Of a DNA stretch of 64,000 bases, positions 10,890 through 23,130 are shown piece after piece. The translations under genes were made by a program, and so were the position numbers. The notes below the pieces were generated by a model. It searched no databases. It was not told the DNA's origin and saw only the letters and a list, made by a program, of their open reading frames with translations. The stretch's first letter is position 1. Every line of letters starts with the position of its first letter. This DNA is from Delphinus delphis (lineage: Eukaryota; Chordata; Mammalia; Artiodactyla; Delphinidae): assembly GCF_949987515.2 (NCBI RefSeq), contig NC_082698.1:34957964-35021963 (forward strand), read 5' to 3'.

Positions 10890-13609
10890 TTACCATATTG
10901 TCTTGATTACTGTATCTTTGTAGTATAGTCCTAAGTCAGGGAGTCTGATTCCTCCAGCTCCACTTTTTCCCCTCAAGACTGCTTTGGCTATTTGGGGTCT
11001 TTTGTGTCTCCATACAAATTTTAAGATTTTTTGTTTTAGTTCTGTAAAAAATGCCACTGGTAATTTGATAGGGATTGCATTGAATCTGTAGATTGCTTTG
11101 GGTAGTATAGTCATTTTCACAGTATTGATTCTTCCAATCGAAGAACATGGTATATCTCTCCATCTGTTGGTATCATCTTTAATTTCTTTCATCAGTGTCT
11201 TATAGTTTTCTGCATACAGGTCTTTTGTCTCCCTAGGTAGCTTTATTCCTAGGTATTTTATTCCTTTTGTTGCAATGGTAAATGGGAGTGATTCCTTCAT
11301 TTCTCTTTCAGATTTTTCATCATTAGTGTATAGGAATGCAAGAGATTTCTGTGCATTAATTTTATATCCTGCAACTTTACCAAATTCATTGGTTAGCTCT
11401 AGTAGTTTTCTGGTGGCGTCTTTAGGATTCTTTATGTATAGTATCATGTCTTCTGCAAACAGTGACAGTTTTACTTCTTTTTTTCCCATTTGTACTCCTT
11501 TTATTTCTTTTTCTTCTCTGATAGCCGTGGCTAGGACTTCCAAAACTATGTTGAATAATAGTGGTGAGAGTAGACATCCTTGTCTCATTCCTGATCTTAG
11601 TGGAAATGCTTTCAGTTTTTCACCATTGAGAATGATGTTTGCTGTGGGTTTGTCTTACATGGCCTTTATTATGTTGAGGTAGGTTCCCTCTATGCCCACT
11701 TTCTGGAGAGTTTTTTTTATCATAAATAGGTGTTGAATTTTGTCACAAGATTTTTCTGCATCTATTGAGATGATCATATGGTTTTTATTCTTCAGTTTGT
11801 TAATATGGTGTATCACATTGATTGATTTGCGTATATTGAAGAATCCTTGCATCCCTGGGATAAATCCCACTTGATCATGGTGTATGATCCTTTTAATGTG
11901 TTGTTGGATTCTGTTTGCTAGTATTATGTTGAGGATTTTTGCATCTGTATTCATCAGTGATAGGTCTGTAATTTTCTTTTCTTGTAGTATCTTTGTCTGG
12001 TTTTGGTATCAGGGTGATGGTGGCCTCATAGAATGAGTTTGGGAGTGTTCCGTCCTCCACAATTTTTTGGAAGAGTTTGAGAAGGATGGGTGTTAGCTCT
12101 TCTCTAACTGTTTGATAGAATTCACCTGTGAAGCCATCTGGTCCTGGACTTTTGGTTGTTGGAAGATTTTTAAACACAGTTTCAATTTCATGACTTGTGA
12201 TTGGTCTGTTCATATTTTCTATTTCTTCATCGTTCAGTCTTGGAAGGTTATACCTTTCTAAGAATTGGTCCATTTCTTCCAGGTTGTCCATTTTATTGCC
12301 ATAGAGTTGCTTGTAGTAGTCTCTTAGGATGCTTTGTATTTCTGCGGTGTCTTTTGTAACTTCTCCTTTTTCATTTCTAATTTTATTGATTTGAGTCCTC
12401 TCCCTCTTTTTCTTGATGAGTCTGGCTAGTGTTTTATCAATTTTGTTTATCTCTTCAAAGAATCAGCTTTTAGTTTTATTGATCTTTGCTATTGTTTTCT
12501 TTGTTTCTATTGCATTTATTTGTGCTCTGATCTTTATGATTTCTTTCCTTCTGCTAACTTTAGGTTTTGTTTGTTCTTCTTCTCTAGTTCCTTTAGGTGT
12601 AAGGCTAGATTCTTTATTTGAGATTTTTCTTGTTTCTTGAGGTAGGTTTGTATAGCTATAAACTTCCCTCTTAGAACTGCTTTTGCTGCATCCCATAGGT
12701 TTTGGATCATCATTTTTTCATTGTCATTTGTCTCTTGGTATTTTTTGATTTCCTCTTTGATTTATTCAGTGATCTCTTGGTTATTTAGTAACGTACTGTT
12801 TAGCCTCCATTTGTTTGCGTTTTTTACATTTTTTTCCCCTGTAATTCATTTCTAACCTCATAGTGTTGTGGTCAGAAAAGATGCTTGATATAATTTCAAT
12901 TTTCTAAAATTTACTGAGGCTTGATTTGTGACCCAAGATTTCATCTATCCTGGAGAATGTTCCATGCACACTTGAGAAGAAAGTGTAATCTGCTGTTTTT
13001 GGATGGAATGTCCTATAAATATCAATTAAATCTATCAGGTCTATTGTATCATTTAAAGCTTGTTTCCTTATTTATTTTCAATTTGAATGATCTGTCCATT
13101 GGTATAAGTGAGGTGTTAAAGTCCTCCACTATTATTGTGTTACTGTCGATTTCCTCTTTTAGAGCTGTTAGCAGTTGTCTTATGTATTGAGGTGCTCCTA
13201 TGTTGGGTGCATATATGTTTATAATTGTTATATCTTCTTCTTGGATTGATCTCTTGATCATTATGTAGTGTCCTTCCTTGTCTCTTGTAACATTCTTTAT
13301 TTTAAAGTCTATTTTATCTGATATGAGTATTGCTACTCCTGCTTTCTTTTGATTTCCATTTGCATGGAATATCTTTTTCCATCCCCTCACTTTCAGTCTG
13401 TATGTGTCCCTAGGTCTGAAGTGGGTCTCTTGTAGATAGCATATATATGGGTCTTGTTTTTGTATCCATTCAGCAAGCTTGTGTCTTTTGGTTGGAGCTT
13501 TTAATCCATTCACGAGTAAGGTAATTATCAATATGTATATTCTATGACCATTTTCTGTATTGTTTTGGGTTTGTTTCTGTAGGTCGTTTTCTTCTCTTGT
13601 GTTTCCCAC
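10890..13609 (-). pseudogene. Degenerate L1 ORF2 (endonuclease and reverse transcriptase)
   Basis: Readable pieces in several frames on the minus strand are 13609-13049, 12696-12463, 12291-11893, 11954-11655 and 11588-10890. The first piece has apurinic-endonuclease features (CYLQETHFRPRDTYRLK, then IINIYAPN). The later pieces have RT text ([42 protein letters not shown]). ORF2p normally nicks target DNA and reverse-transcribes L1 RNA. Here at least four frame changes disrupt it. The RT catalytic box also reads FAEDM where active L1 has FADD-type acidic pairs, so a catalytic aspartate is replaced. It is a decayed relic. Confidence 0.85.
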
Positions 13610-13783
13610 TTAGAGAAATTCCTTTAACATTTGTTGTAGAGCTGGTTTGGTGGTGCTGAATTCTCTTAGCTTTTGCTTGTCTGTAAAGCTTTTGATTTCT
13701 CCATCGAATCTGAATGAGATCCTTGCCAGATAGTGTAATCTTGGTTGTAAGTTCTTCCCTTTCATCACTTTAAGTATACCATG

Positions 13784-14487
13784 TCACTGCCTTCTGGCTT
13801 GTAGAGTTTCTGTTGAGAAGTCAGCTGTTAACCTTACGGGAATTCCCTTGTATGTTATTTGTCGTTTTTCTCTGGCTGCTTTCAATAATTTTTCTTTGTC
13901 TTTAATTTTTGCCAATTTGATTACTGTGTGTCTTGGCATGTTTCTCCTTGGCTTTATCCTGTATGGGACTCGCTGTGCTTCCTGGACTTGGGTGGCTATT
14001 TCCTTTCCCATGTTAGGGAAGTTTTTGACTATAATCTCCTCAAATATTTTCTCGGGCCTTTTCTCTCTCTCTTCTCCTTCTGGGACCCCTATAATGTGAA
14101 TGTTTTTGTGTTTATGTTGTCCCAGAGGTCTCCTAGGCTGTCTTCATTTCCTTTCATTGTTTTTCCTTTTTTCTGTTCTGCAGCAGTGAATTAAACCATT
14201 CTGTCCTCCAGGTCACTTATCCGTTCTTCTGCCTCAGTTATTCTGTTATTGATTCCTTCTAGTGTAGTTTTCATTTCAGTTATTTTGTTGTTCATCTCTG
14301 TTTGTTTGTTCTTTAATTCTTCTAGGTCTTTGTTAAACATTTCTTGCATCTTCTCGATCTTTGCCTCCATTCTTTTTCCGAGGTTCTGGATCATCTTCAC
14401 TATCATTATTCTGAATTCTTTTTCTGGAAGGTTGCCTATCTCCACTTTGTTTAGTCGTTTTTCTGGGGTTTTATCTTGTTCCTTCAT
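13784..14487 (-). pseudogene. Degenerate L1 ORF1 (coiled-coil RNA-binding protein)
   Basis: The minus strand starts with a Met codon at 14487 and encodes a heptad-rich coiled coil (residues about 35-95: KMQEMFNKDLEELKNKQ, then NRITEAEERISDLEDR). An in-frame stop follows just after DRMV, near 14190. Downstream, in another frame (14011-13784), the C-terminal domain is readable (RHTVIKLAKIKDKEKLLKAA, ITYKGIPVRLTADFS). ORF1p is the trimeric nucleic-acid chaperone of L1 particles. Premature stop and frame change make this copy non-functional. Confidence 0.85.
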
Positions 14488-14649
14488 CTAGTACGTAGCC
14501 GTCTGCCTTTTCATCTTGTCTATCTTTCTGTGAATGTGGTTTTTGTTCCACAAGCTGCAGCACTGTAGTTCCACTTGCTTCTGCTGTCTGCCCTCTGGTG
14601 GATGAGGCCATCTAAGAGGCTTGTACAAGTTTCCTCTCTGGGGTATTTT

Positions 14650-15831
14650 TATGGGGATTGCATTAAATCTGTTGATTGCTTTGGGCATTGTGGACATTTT
14701 AACAATAGTGATTCTTCCAATCCAAGAACATAGAATATCTTCCTATTTCTTTGTATCACTTTCAAATTCCTTCATCAGTGTTTTATAGATTTCAGAGGCT
14801 AGGTCTTTCACCTCCTTGATTAAGTTTATTCCTAGGTATTCTTTTTGATACGATTGTAAATGGGATTGTTTCCTTAGTTTCTCTTTCTGATAGTTAATTG
14901 TTAGTGTATAGAAAAGCAACAGATTTCTGTATATTAATCTTGTATCCTGCAAATTTACTGAATTCATTTATTCTAATACTTTTTTTTTTTTTTTTTGGTG
15001 GGGACTTTAGGATTTTCTATATGTAGTATCATGTCATTTGCAAACAGTGACAGTTTTACTTCTTCCCCTCCAATTTGAATGTCTTTTATTTCTTTTCTGA
15101 TTGCTTGTGGCTAGGACTTCCAATACTATTTTAAAAAGAATTGGCAAGAGTGGGCATCCTTGTTGTGTTCCTGATCTTAGAGGAAAAGCCTTCAGGTTTT
15201 CACTTTTGACTATGATGATAGCTGTGGGCTTGTCATAAATGTCTTTTGTTATGTTGAGATATGTTCCCTCTATACCCACTTTGATGAGGGTTTTTATCAT
15301 GAATGAATGTTGAATTTTGCCAAATGCTTTTTCTGCATCTATTGAGATGATGGTGTAATTTTTATCCTTCCTCTTGTTAATGTGGTGTATCATGTTGATT
15401 TGCAAAAATTGAAACATCCTTGCATGCCTGGAATAAATCCCACTTGATCATAGTGTATGATCCTTTTTATATATTATTGATTTGCTTTGTTATTATTTTG
15501 TTAAGAATTTTTGCATCTATGTTCATCAGAGATATTGGCTTATTTTCTTTTCTTGTACTGTCTTTGTCTGGTTTTGGTATCAGAGTTATGGTGGCCTTGT
15601 AGAATGAATTTGGGAGTGTTCCAACCCCTTCAGTTTTTTGGAATAGTTTGAGAAGGATAGGTATTAGCTCTTATTTATATGTTTGGTAGAATTACTCTGT
15701 GAAGCTGTCTGGTCTTGGACTTTTGTTTGCTGGACCTTTTTTTAAATTACAAATTCAATTTCACTACTAATGCTCAGTCATTTCAGATTGTCTGCTCCTG
15801 ATTCAGTTTTGGAAGATTGTATTCTTCTGAG
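14650..15831 (-). mobile_element. L1, 5' part of the split older element (RT region)
   Basis: The reverse-complement ORF2 reverse-transcriptase region continues the L1 that breaks at 10517. On the minus strand, 15417-15034 keeps [20 protein letters not shown] and [19 protein letters not shown]1 text ends near 15831, where a different L1 segment begins. Confidence 0.85.
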
Positions 15832-16940
15832 TCATGTGGTAGCTCTATTTTTTAATTTTTTGAGGGACCTCCATATTGTTTTCCATAGTGACTACACCAA
15901 TTTGCATTCCCACCAACAGTTTACATGGGTCCCTTTTTTTTCACTTCTTAGCCAACACTTGTTATTTCTTGTCTTTCTGAGAAAAGCCATTCTGATAATT
16001 CTGATAGGTGTGAGGTGATATCTCATTGTGGTTTTGATTTGCATTTCCCTGATGATCAGTGATGTTGAGCACACTTTCATGTACCTGTTTGCCATCTGTA
16101 TGTCTTCTTCAGAAAACAGCTATTCAGACCCTCTACCTTTTTATTTGGATTATTATTATTACTATTTTTTTTTTGCTCTTGAATCATAAGTGTTCTTTGT
16201 ATACTTTAGATATTAACCCCTTATCAGGTATTGATTTGCAAGTGTTTTCTCCCATTTGGAAGGCTGCCTTTTCATTTTATTGATGGTTTCCTTTGCTGTG
16301 CAGAAGTTTTTAGCTTGCTGTAGTCCCACTTGTTTATTTTTCCTTTTGTTGCTTTTGTTCTTGATGTCAAATCCAAACAATCATCACCAAGACTGATGTC
16401 AAATTGCTTACTGCCTGTGTTTTCTTCTAGGAGTTTTATGGTTTCAGGTCTTACATTCAAGTCTTTTATCCATTTCAAGAGTTCCGTCCATTTTGAGCTA
16501 ATTTTTGTGTATGGTGTAAGATAGTGGCCCACTTTCATTCTTTTTCATGTGGCTGTCTAATTTTCTTACCATCATTTATCGAAGAGACTGTCCTTTCCCC
16601 ATCCCTGGCTTATAATTGTGTATTCTTGAATACACAATCCACATTGTATGTTCATTGTATGTTCTTTGTTGTAAGTTAATTGACATATAAGTGTGGGTTT
16701 ATTTCTGAGCTTTCTATTCTGTTTCATTAATCTATGTATCTGTTTTGATTACTGTATCTTTGTAATATAGTTTGAAGTCAGAAAGTATCATGCCTCCAAC
16801 TTTGTTTTTCTTTCTCAAGATTGTTTGGAATATTTGAGATCTTTTGTCATTCCATACAAATTTTAGGATTGTTTGTTCTATTTCTGTAAAAAATGTCATT
16901 GGAATTTTGATAGGAATTGCACTGTGTCTGTAGATTGGGT
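15832..16940 (-). mobile_element. L1 fragment (ORF2 C-terminal region)
   Basis: Reverse-complement L1 from catgtggtagctctatttt to tgcactgtgtctgtagattgg, covering the C-terminal part of ORF2. The minus-strand frame at 16538-16272 keeps [21 protein letters not shown] text. It has no 3' UTR of its own and may belong to the same old element as the fragment at 7951-8510, split by the intervening insertion. Confidence 0.75.
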
Positions 16941-17722
16941 TAATGACTAACTTTTACTGAGCACTTTTATGTACTCCTCTGAGCAACACTGTCTTTTCAT
17001 TATACCCAACTGATTAAAAAAGAAAAAGAAAAAAGTAAAGTGAGCCTTAGAGAGGCAGATAAGTTGCCCAAATGGCAACTGGCAGAGAAAGATTAGTACC
17101 ACATTTCTGTGACCACAAAACCTGTGCTCTTAACCACAAATATTGGGTTTGTTTTGCATATGATCTCTTACCTTATCAAAACACATTGCTTAAAATTTTA
17201 TAAGCATCTCCCCCCATTTCCATTTCAATAATATTTTCACAGTTTACAATTCCTCCCCCTCCAGTTTCTTTCCTGTGACTTCAAATTTCGTTCTCTGATA
17301 AAGTTCAAATGTTCCCTGTAAATTTCCCAGTCTGCCAGGAGAGATCAGATTTGATCTACCATCATACCTTGGGCTGATTTTTATCGAGGACCATTGGAGA
17401 GAAGTCCCAAGTGCTGGCTGACCCTCATGGGGAGAGAAATGATTTCCTGAGAAAGATTCCAAGGGACCTATGGGGCAATGTTAGCTACAGCACTTGGAGA
17501 AAACTATAGATTGTTTCCTTTCTGAATTTACTTTTTATCCCTTTATGTTTATGTATTTACTGATCCTTGAAATAAATTCAAACAATATAGAACAGAATGA
17601 AGCTAAAAGTGAAAATTTCTCTCTTGCTTCCTCCCCACTTCAAACCACATGCCTTATTTTATTATTCTGTAAATATTCCCCTTAAAATAAAATTTAATCA
17701 CATCCTTCTGTATTCAATACTT
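16941..17722. other. Intergenic sequence with little structure
   Basis: Starts with MIR-like text (ttactgagcacttttatgtac ... ttagagaggcagataagttgcccaaatggcaac). The remainder is unassigned. No gene is seen. Confidence 0.4.
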
Positions 17723-17734
17723 CTAAGATGTATT

Positions 17735-18090
17735 TTTAAATTTATTTTATTTTATTTTATTTATTTTTGGCTGTGTTAGGTCTTCGTTGCTGCAGGCAGG
17801 CTTTCTCTAGTTGCGATGAGCGGGGGTTACTCTTCATTGCAGTATGCGGGCTTCTCATTGCAGTGGCTTATTTTGTTGTAGAGCGTGGGCTCTAGGTGCG
17901 TGGGCTTCAGTAGTTGTGGCGTGCAGGCTCAGTAGTTGTGGTTTGCGGGCTCTAGAGCGCAGGCTCAGTAATTGTGGTGCACGGGCTTAGTTGCTCTGCA
18001 GCATATGGGATCTTCCTGGACCAGGGCTCGAACCTGTGTCCCCTGCATTGGCAGGTGGATTCTTAACCACTGTGCCACCAGGGAAGTCCC
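17735..18090 (-). mobile_element. CHR-type tRNA-derived SINE, long form, with target-site duplication
   Basis: Reverse-complement SINE: T-rich tail (17745 on), the body gctctaggtgcgtgggctt with repeated cagtagttgtgg units, and the tRNA-related head (ggcaggtggattcttaacc, actgtgccaccagggaagtcc). It is flanked by the 12 bp direct repeat ctaagatgtatt at 17723-17734 and 18091-18102. CHR SINEs are shared by cetaceans, hippos and ruminants. Confidence 0.92.
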
Positions 18091-18102
18091 CTAAGATGTA
18101 TT

Positions 18103-19310
18103 CTTGTAAACTTATTTTTTAAGGAATATTTAACTTTCACCCACACTGGATGTGATCACATTAAGTTGCTGTCACAGGAAAAGATGCTGGAAAGACAGTA
18201 GATTTCTCTTTTATGAATAAAGATCACAGGTATAAAATAATCAGATACTGAGCTGGAAGTTCTTTAGGCTGTTAGCATTTTATTTGCATTGGCTTCTAGC
18301 AGTTAAGTTAACAAATTACATTTTCCCCCACCTCTCAATAGGGATCAAGTGTGTCTGCATTCTTCCATTAAGAATTCATTGAGTATCTTTCTGGTTGGCA
18401 ATGACCAGACTATGCACTGACATCTCAAATAGCCTGTTGATGTAGGAAGGAAAAAACCAAACCACAGAAGTTATAGATTATATAACTGTGACGTGCAAGA
18501 AGTGAGGATTCCCAAACCCAGAACCATTAAGTTTAGGTGATATGGACAAACATACTCCCTCCTTCCCTTCCCCCGTTGCCCAAAGGTGGAAACCCCTAAG
18601 TTTTAGGATTCTTTGGCTTTGGCTTGACCAATTTCCCTTTCTGCACTGTGGCTTCTCAACTTTAGGAGCACTGCAATGAAGAAAAGGAGAGACAGCCCAT
18701 GTGTCCTTGAGATCATGTATCTCCTTTACACTGCTCTGTGTTCTGCAGTAAAGCAAAAGAGAAGTTAAAAAGAAACAGTACCACAAAATACAGTTCAGTA
18801 CGTATTTTTGCAGATCTTTTCTTAGGCTATAATCTATTATACTTTTGTGGTTTTGTTCAGTTCTTCTAACCTGCTTAAACTATTTGGTGGTTAAACAGTC
18901 GTGACCTTTCCATTACTGAACATGTGATGTGACAGCACATTCTTCCTTGTTTATTCATTGCGTTCTGCTTTAGCTCCTGTTTTTTGAATGGATGAACTTT
19001 ATTTCATTTTCAAGGTTTCTCTTAAAACCACCAGTTCTTTGTCATTTGAAGCTTTATCACTTGAAAACATTGAACCTGCTGGGCTTTTCTACACTCATTA
19101 GTGGAGGACCTTGTGGGTTTTCAACTCATTTGCTGTGAGAATCAATGATGTGGATAAGAGGCCAACCTTGATTCAGGGCCTATGATGTGGATACAGAAAA
19201 TTTCAGATTCCTCAGCACCCAACCAATTTCCCAGACAAGGACACACAGCAGGAGGGGATGTGGAAGACATCTTTTGTTAATTTTGTTAAAATGCCATTTT
19301 CTTTTAAAAA
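18103..19310. other. Intergenic sequence, nothing recognised
   Basis: About 1.2 kb of unique DNA. The minus-strand frame at 18786-18478 has no recognisable domain. Confidence 0.35.
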
Positions 19311-19320
19311 TAGATCCATC

Positions 19321-19428
19321 GTGAGAATTCCCTGGCGGTCCATCGGTTAGGACTACGTGCTTTCACTGCCGGGGATTCGATCCCTGGTCAGGGAACTGCA
19401 AGCTGCGTGGCATGGCCTAAAATAAAAA
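19321..19428 (+). mobile_element. Short CHR-type SINE with target-site duplication
   Basis: Reads gaattccctggcggtcc, then gattcgatccctggtcaggg and aactgcaagctgcgtggcatgg, before an A-rich tail. Flanking repeat agatccatc lies at 19312-19320 and 19429-19437. The head with a tRNA B-box-like segment (gattcgatccc) is visible. Confidence 0.9.
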
Positions 19429-19439
19429 AGATCCATCAT

Positions 19440-19620
19440 TTATTAAAAATATACACTGAGCACTTTCTGTGTGTCAGGCACTGTTCTGACAAGGGAGTCT
19501 GGCAACAAGAAAAGATGGACAAAGTCCCTGACCACATGTAATTTACATCCTAGTGAGGGGGACAGATAGTAAACAAACAAGTAAATGAATTACCTATATT
19601 GTTGGAGTTTTAAAGTTAGA
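19440..19620 (-). repeat. L2 LINE 3' end (antisense)
   Basis: Reads tgagcactttctgtgtgtcaggcactgttctgac ... atgtaatttacatcctagtgagggggacagatagtaaaca, the reverse complement of the L2 3' region. Confidence 0.7.
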
Positions 19621-19689
19621 AATATCACATGCCTTTGTCACAAGTTCAGATAATGCAGAGGAGTCTAAGGCAAGAAAAGAGTTTACCTT

Positions 19690-20090
19690 CCCAAGGTCCC
19701 TCCAACTCTTTCCTCACAGGTTACCACTGTTACAATTTAATGTGTATCCTTCCAGATTTTTCACCATGCTTTTACAAACATATACTCATATATCAGTTGT
19801 GGAAGAGGGATCATAATGTACATACTGTGCTTCAACTTTTTCCCTTTTAAATTAAGATGTGCAACTCTCCTCATCAGAGCATGCAGATCTACTGCATTCT
19901 TTACAGTGCCATAGTATGGGTTTATTAATCCAGTTCTCTATTTGTGGACATTTATATTGTTTCTCTTTTCTCATCATTATAAAAATGCTGCAGCGAATAT
20001 TCTTTTGTATGATATCATTTGCAATAATAACATTTCTATAAGCTAGAATCCTTCAGCTGGGATGTCTAGAGCAAAGGGCATGCATATCAT
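19690..20090 (-). mobile_element. Old L1 3' end (antisense)
   Basis: Text such as gtgtatccttccagattttt, cagtgccatagtatggg, aatccagttctctatttg and aatgctgcagcgaatattc is typical of ancient L1M 3' ends in reverse complement. Confidence 0.55.
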
Positions 20091-20449
20091 TAGACTGATT
20101 TTTCTGATAGTGAAGTCATTTGAAAGTCACATAGGAGAGAAAAAGGGAAGGAGGGGTGAAGAGTCGTAAAAACGAAGTACCAGGAAAAGTAGCTCTTAGT
20201 GAAGAGTGCAAACAGAACAAGATGGGAGTATAATTGACCACAGAATGTAACTGGCCAATCTCTTTGTCAGCCCTCTCGTGAATTCCCCATAAATTCCACA
20301 GTTGGCCGAGTTATCTGATCTGAGCACCATGAAATGAGTACCATGAAATGAGTGTCAGATGGTTCTCATTCGGTGCTATTTGTCCTCAGTCAGACTCTGT
20401 TTTATGGAAGCCCTGTAGGCATTGTCAAATTCAAACCACCAAACATGTA
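20091..20449. other. Intergenic sequence with a small tandem duplication
   Basis: Unassigned DNA. At 20325-20352 the 14-mer accatgaaatgagt occurs twice in tandem. Confidence 0.4.
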
Positions 20450-22500
20450 TTGAATTCTTCCATACATTACATTGAATTTATTTAATTCAATCATTCAGTA
20501 AATGTTCCCGGAGTGCCTGCAATGTGTCAGGCACTGTGCTGGGCCTCTTAAGGGAGGGCTAACCAGGTCATGAAGTCGGGAAAGATTTCTCTGAAGGGTC
20601 TCCCGAGTTTAGCTGGGCAGGTAAATTGGGTAAACTAGGTAATGATGGCTAAGTTGAGTGAAAGGTTGTCTGAAGTTACTTAAGTAAAGGAAAGACATAA
20701 GCAAAGGCTCAGTAATGGGGAGAAACTAGCAAGGACAAGGGGTAGAAGAAAGCCAGGTGGGTCTGGGTGGAACTTCTATATCATGACTGATATTGTGATT
20801 TATAATAAGAAATATGTATTTGGTTTTCACCCCCAAGAGCCCCTAAAACCCTTGGAATTTCCTAAGTGATAAGTGTGATAAGGGTGTCTTAATGTTTATA
20901 ACAAACCTCTTTTAACCACACCTGAGTTTATATTAATGAAATGACTTTTGGAAAGCATCTAAGGATGGGAGCTGGTTGCCAGGGAAACAAACTGTGTGAT
21001 TAGAGGGTTGGAAATTTCAGTCCTCTCTGACCTCCAGGGAGAAGAGAAGGGCTAGAGGTTGAATTGATCACCAATGGCCAATGATTTAATCAATAATGCC
21101 TATGTGATGAAACCTCTATAAAAACTCAGAAGTATGAGGTTCAGAGAGCTTCCATGGTTGTGAAGACCTGAAGGCTTAGGGAAAGTGGCCTGCTCAGAGA
21201 AGGCATGGAAACTCCATGCCCTTTTCCTCTACCTTACCCTATGCATCTCTTCCATATGGCTGTCCCTTAGTTATATCCTTTCATAGTAATCTAGTAATCT
21301 AGTAAGTAAGATGTTTCTCTGAGTCCTGTGAGTCACTCTAGCAAATTAATCAAACCCCAAAAGGGGGACTTTGGAACCTCCAATCTGTAGCCAGTCAGTC
21401 AGAAGCACAGGTGACCACTATCTCCAGATAGATAGTGTCAGAGTTTAGTTAAATGGTAGGACACCCAGCTGGTGCCACAGAGAATGTGTCGTTGTGGGAA
21501 CCAACCCATATTGGAATTGGGTGCCGAATTATTAATGACCAAGCATGAGGCAAGATGAGGCTGGAGAGTCGGGCAGAGCCCAGAACGTGAAGATCCTCAT
21601 AGATCATGTTAAGGATTTTGATCTATCCAGGGAACAATGGGAAGCCTTTAAAAGGCTCTGAGCAAGGGAGGGGAGCTGTGGGAGGCTAGAGGATGTGGTG
21701 ACATATTCAGATTGGCGATTTGAAAATATTTTTCTGGAAACAGCATAGAGAATGGGCATGAGGGTGTCTGTGTGGTGAAAGCCCATGTTGGGAACCAGAT
21801 AAAAGGCTTTTACAGACATCCAGTTAAGAGAATATGGTAGATTAGACTAGGGTGGTGGTAGACAAGATGTAAGCTTCATGAAGAAATATTAAGGAGATAA
21901 AGAGACAGTGCTTGGTGGATTGGATGAGGATTAAGAAGAGGATTGTATCAAGAATGACCCCAGGGTTTTAGGTATGGGCAACTGCATGGATGGTGAACCA
22001 TTCACTGAGGCTGGGGGCACTGGGAAGGACTATTTGGGGAGTGGGTATCTTAAATTCTGCTTTGAGAATGTTTAGTTTGAGATGTCTTTGAAACAGCCAA
22101 GAAGGGTTTCCCAGTGGGCTGTGGGCTGTTTGGCTCGGGAGTTCAGAGGAGTGATGGTGTTTGGAGAGATCAATCTGTAGGTCCTCTGAATAGACGTGGT
22201 CATTGAAGCTTTGTGCCTGGGTGAGATCTCCCAGGGAAGAGAGCACAGGGCCAAGTCTGGGGGAATGTCTACAATTAAAGATGCAGCAGAAGAGGGAAGC
22301 ATTTGCATGATCTTGAGAGTAAATGCCTCCTTAAATTTTGTACCCTAGACGTTTCACTTGCCTCCACTTAGTCCCTTCCCTGCTGGCCAGAGAGGGATAA
22401 CTTGAATCAGGAGAGAGTTGTGTCATGAAAGCCAGAAGAATTTTTTTGAGAAAGAAGCAATGGTCACCATTGTTGAATTCTGCTAAGGGGAGAGATAAGT
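20450..22500 (-). repeat. Long antisense L2 LINE, split by an LTR at about 20783-21540
   Basis: Two blocks match the reverse complement of L2. The first is 20460-20780 (gtgtcaggcactgtgctggg ... gcaaaggctcagtaatggg). The second is 21545-22500 (aaggattttgatctatcc, gggaagcctttaaaaggctctgagcaaggg, atgaccccagggttttaggtatgggcaactg, tgagatgtctttgaaacagcc, gtgtcatgaaagccagaag). The order is collinear across the LTR. It is ancient and non-coding. Confidence 0.7.
20783..21540 (+). mobile_element. Solo ERV-type LTR inserted in L2
   Basis: About 750 bp with LTR landmarks: a promoter-like cctctataaaaactcag near 21115, ccttaccctatgcatctcttcc, gtaatctagtaagtaagatg, agcaaattaatcaaacccc, and atagtgtcagagtttag. 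I recognise this as a mammalian endogenous-retrovirus LTR but cannot name the family with certainty. No internal retroviral genes adjoin it, so it is a solo LTR. Confidence 0.6.
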
Positions 22501-22939
22501 TGGGCATGGAAAATACTGTTTGGATTTATCTGTGTCCTGTGGGAGATGGAGAGATGGCTCTGCTGAAGATCACCTCATCTTGGCTTTGCACTGTTTTATA
22601 GATTCCACTCCCCTCTCCCTGTGCCCCGCCCTCTCTTCACTATTCCACACTGAGCAGACCTGATGGGCTACATCCCTTCTCCTAGAGCAGCCTCCAACCA
22701 GTCCTGCACCTTGATATTTTATATTTCCTTTTCTGAGAGGGGCTCTTCACTTAATTTATCACAAATATACTCCTACTGCTATTGAAATTGTTTGATATTT
22801 CTCAGTAGCTGAGAAGTCTGTGGTACGTGTTGGGCTCTCCTTTTCAGAATAATGAATGCCAGGAAGATGCTTTGGCGTGCGTGACCCAGAACAGTGCCGG
22901 GCACATAGAAGATGAACAGTTGTTGCTTATTAGAAGTGA
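22501..22939. other. Intergenic sequence; end of an old MIR-like repeat
   Basis: Mostly unassigned. The segment at 22890-22930 (agtgccgggcacatagaag) resembles a MIR or L2 tail. Confidence 0.4.
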
Positions 22940-23130
22940 TGGTGGTTAAAGGCATAAGTTCTGGAATCTGACAGACTTGGGTTCAAATCCCATCCCTGAC
23001 AGTCACTAGCTATGTGACTTCAGGCAAGTTACTTAGCCTCTCTGAGCTAGTTTCCTCATCTACAAAATGGGAACCATAACCAGACCTGATAAGTTTATTA
23101 TGAGGATTAATGAGATAATCCTCAGGTTAT
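22940..23130 (+). repeat. MIR SINE
   Basis: Well-preserved MIR: ggcataagttctggaatc, cttgggttcaaatccca, gctatgtgacttcaggcaag, ttagcctctctgagc, ttcctcatctacaaaatggg, and tatgaggattaatgagat. Confidence 0.85.

Larger units (their letters stand above)
10518..14636 (-). mobile_element. 4.1 kb L1 inserted in older L1; ORF1 plus most of ORF2, ends at an internal poly(A)
   Basis: On the minus strand this runs from a short 5' UTR-like leader (14636 to about 14490), through ORF1 (about 14487-13780), ORF2 endonuclease (about 13609-12900) and reverse transcriptase (about 12300-10890), into the ORF2 C-terminal region. It stops before the usual ORF2 end and 3' UTR. The host element resumes on both sides with a 13-14 bp direct repeat, tctgggtattttt (10505-10517) and tctggggtattttt (14637-14650). 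The minus-strand 3' end is an A tract (T-run, about 10518-10525) preceded by two AATAAA hexamers at 10553-10548 and 10547-10542. The frames are broken, so the copy is inactive. Confidence 0.85.
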
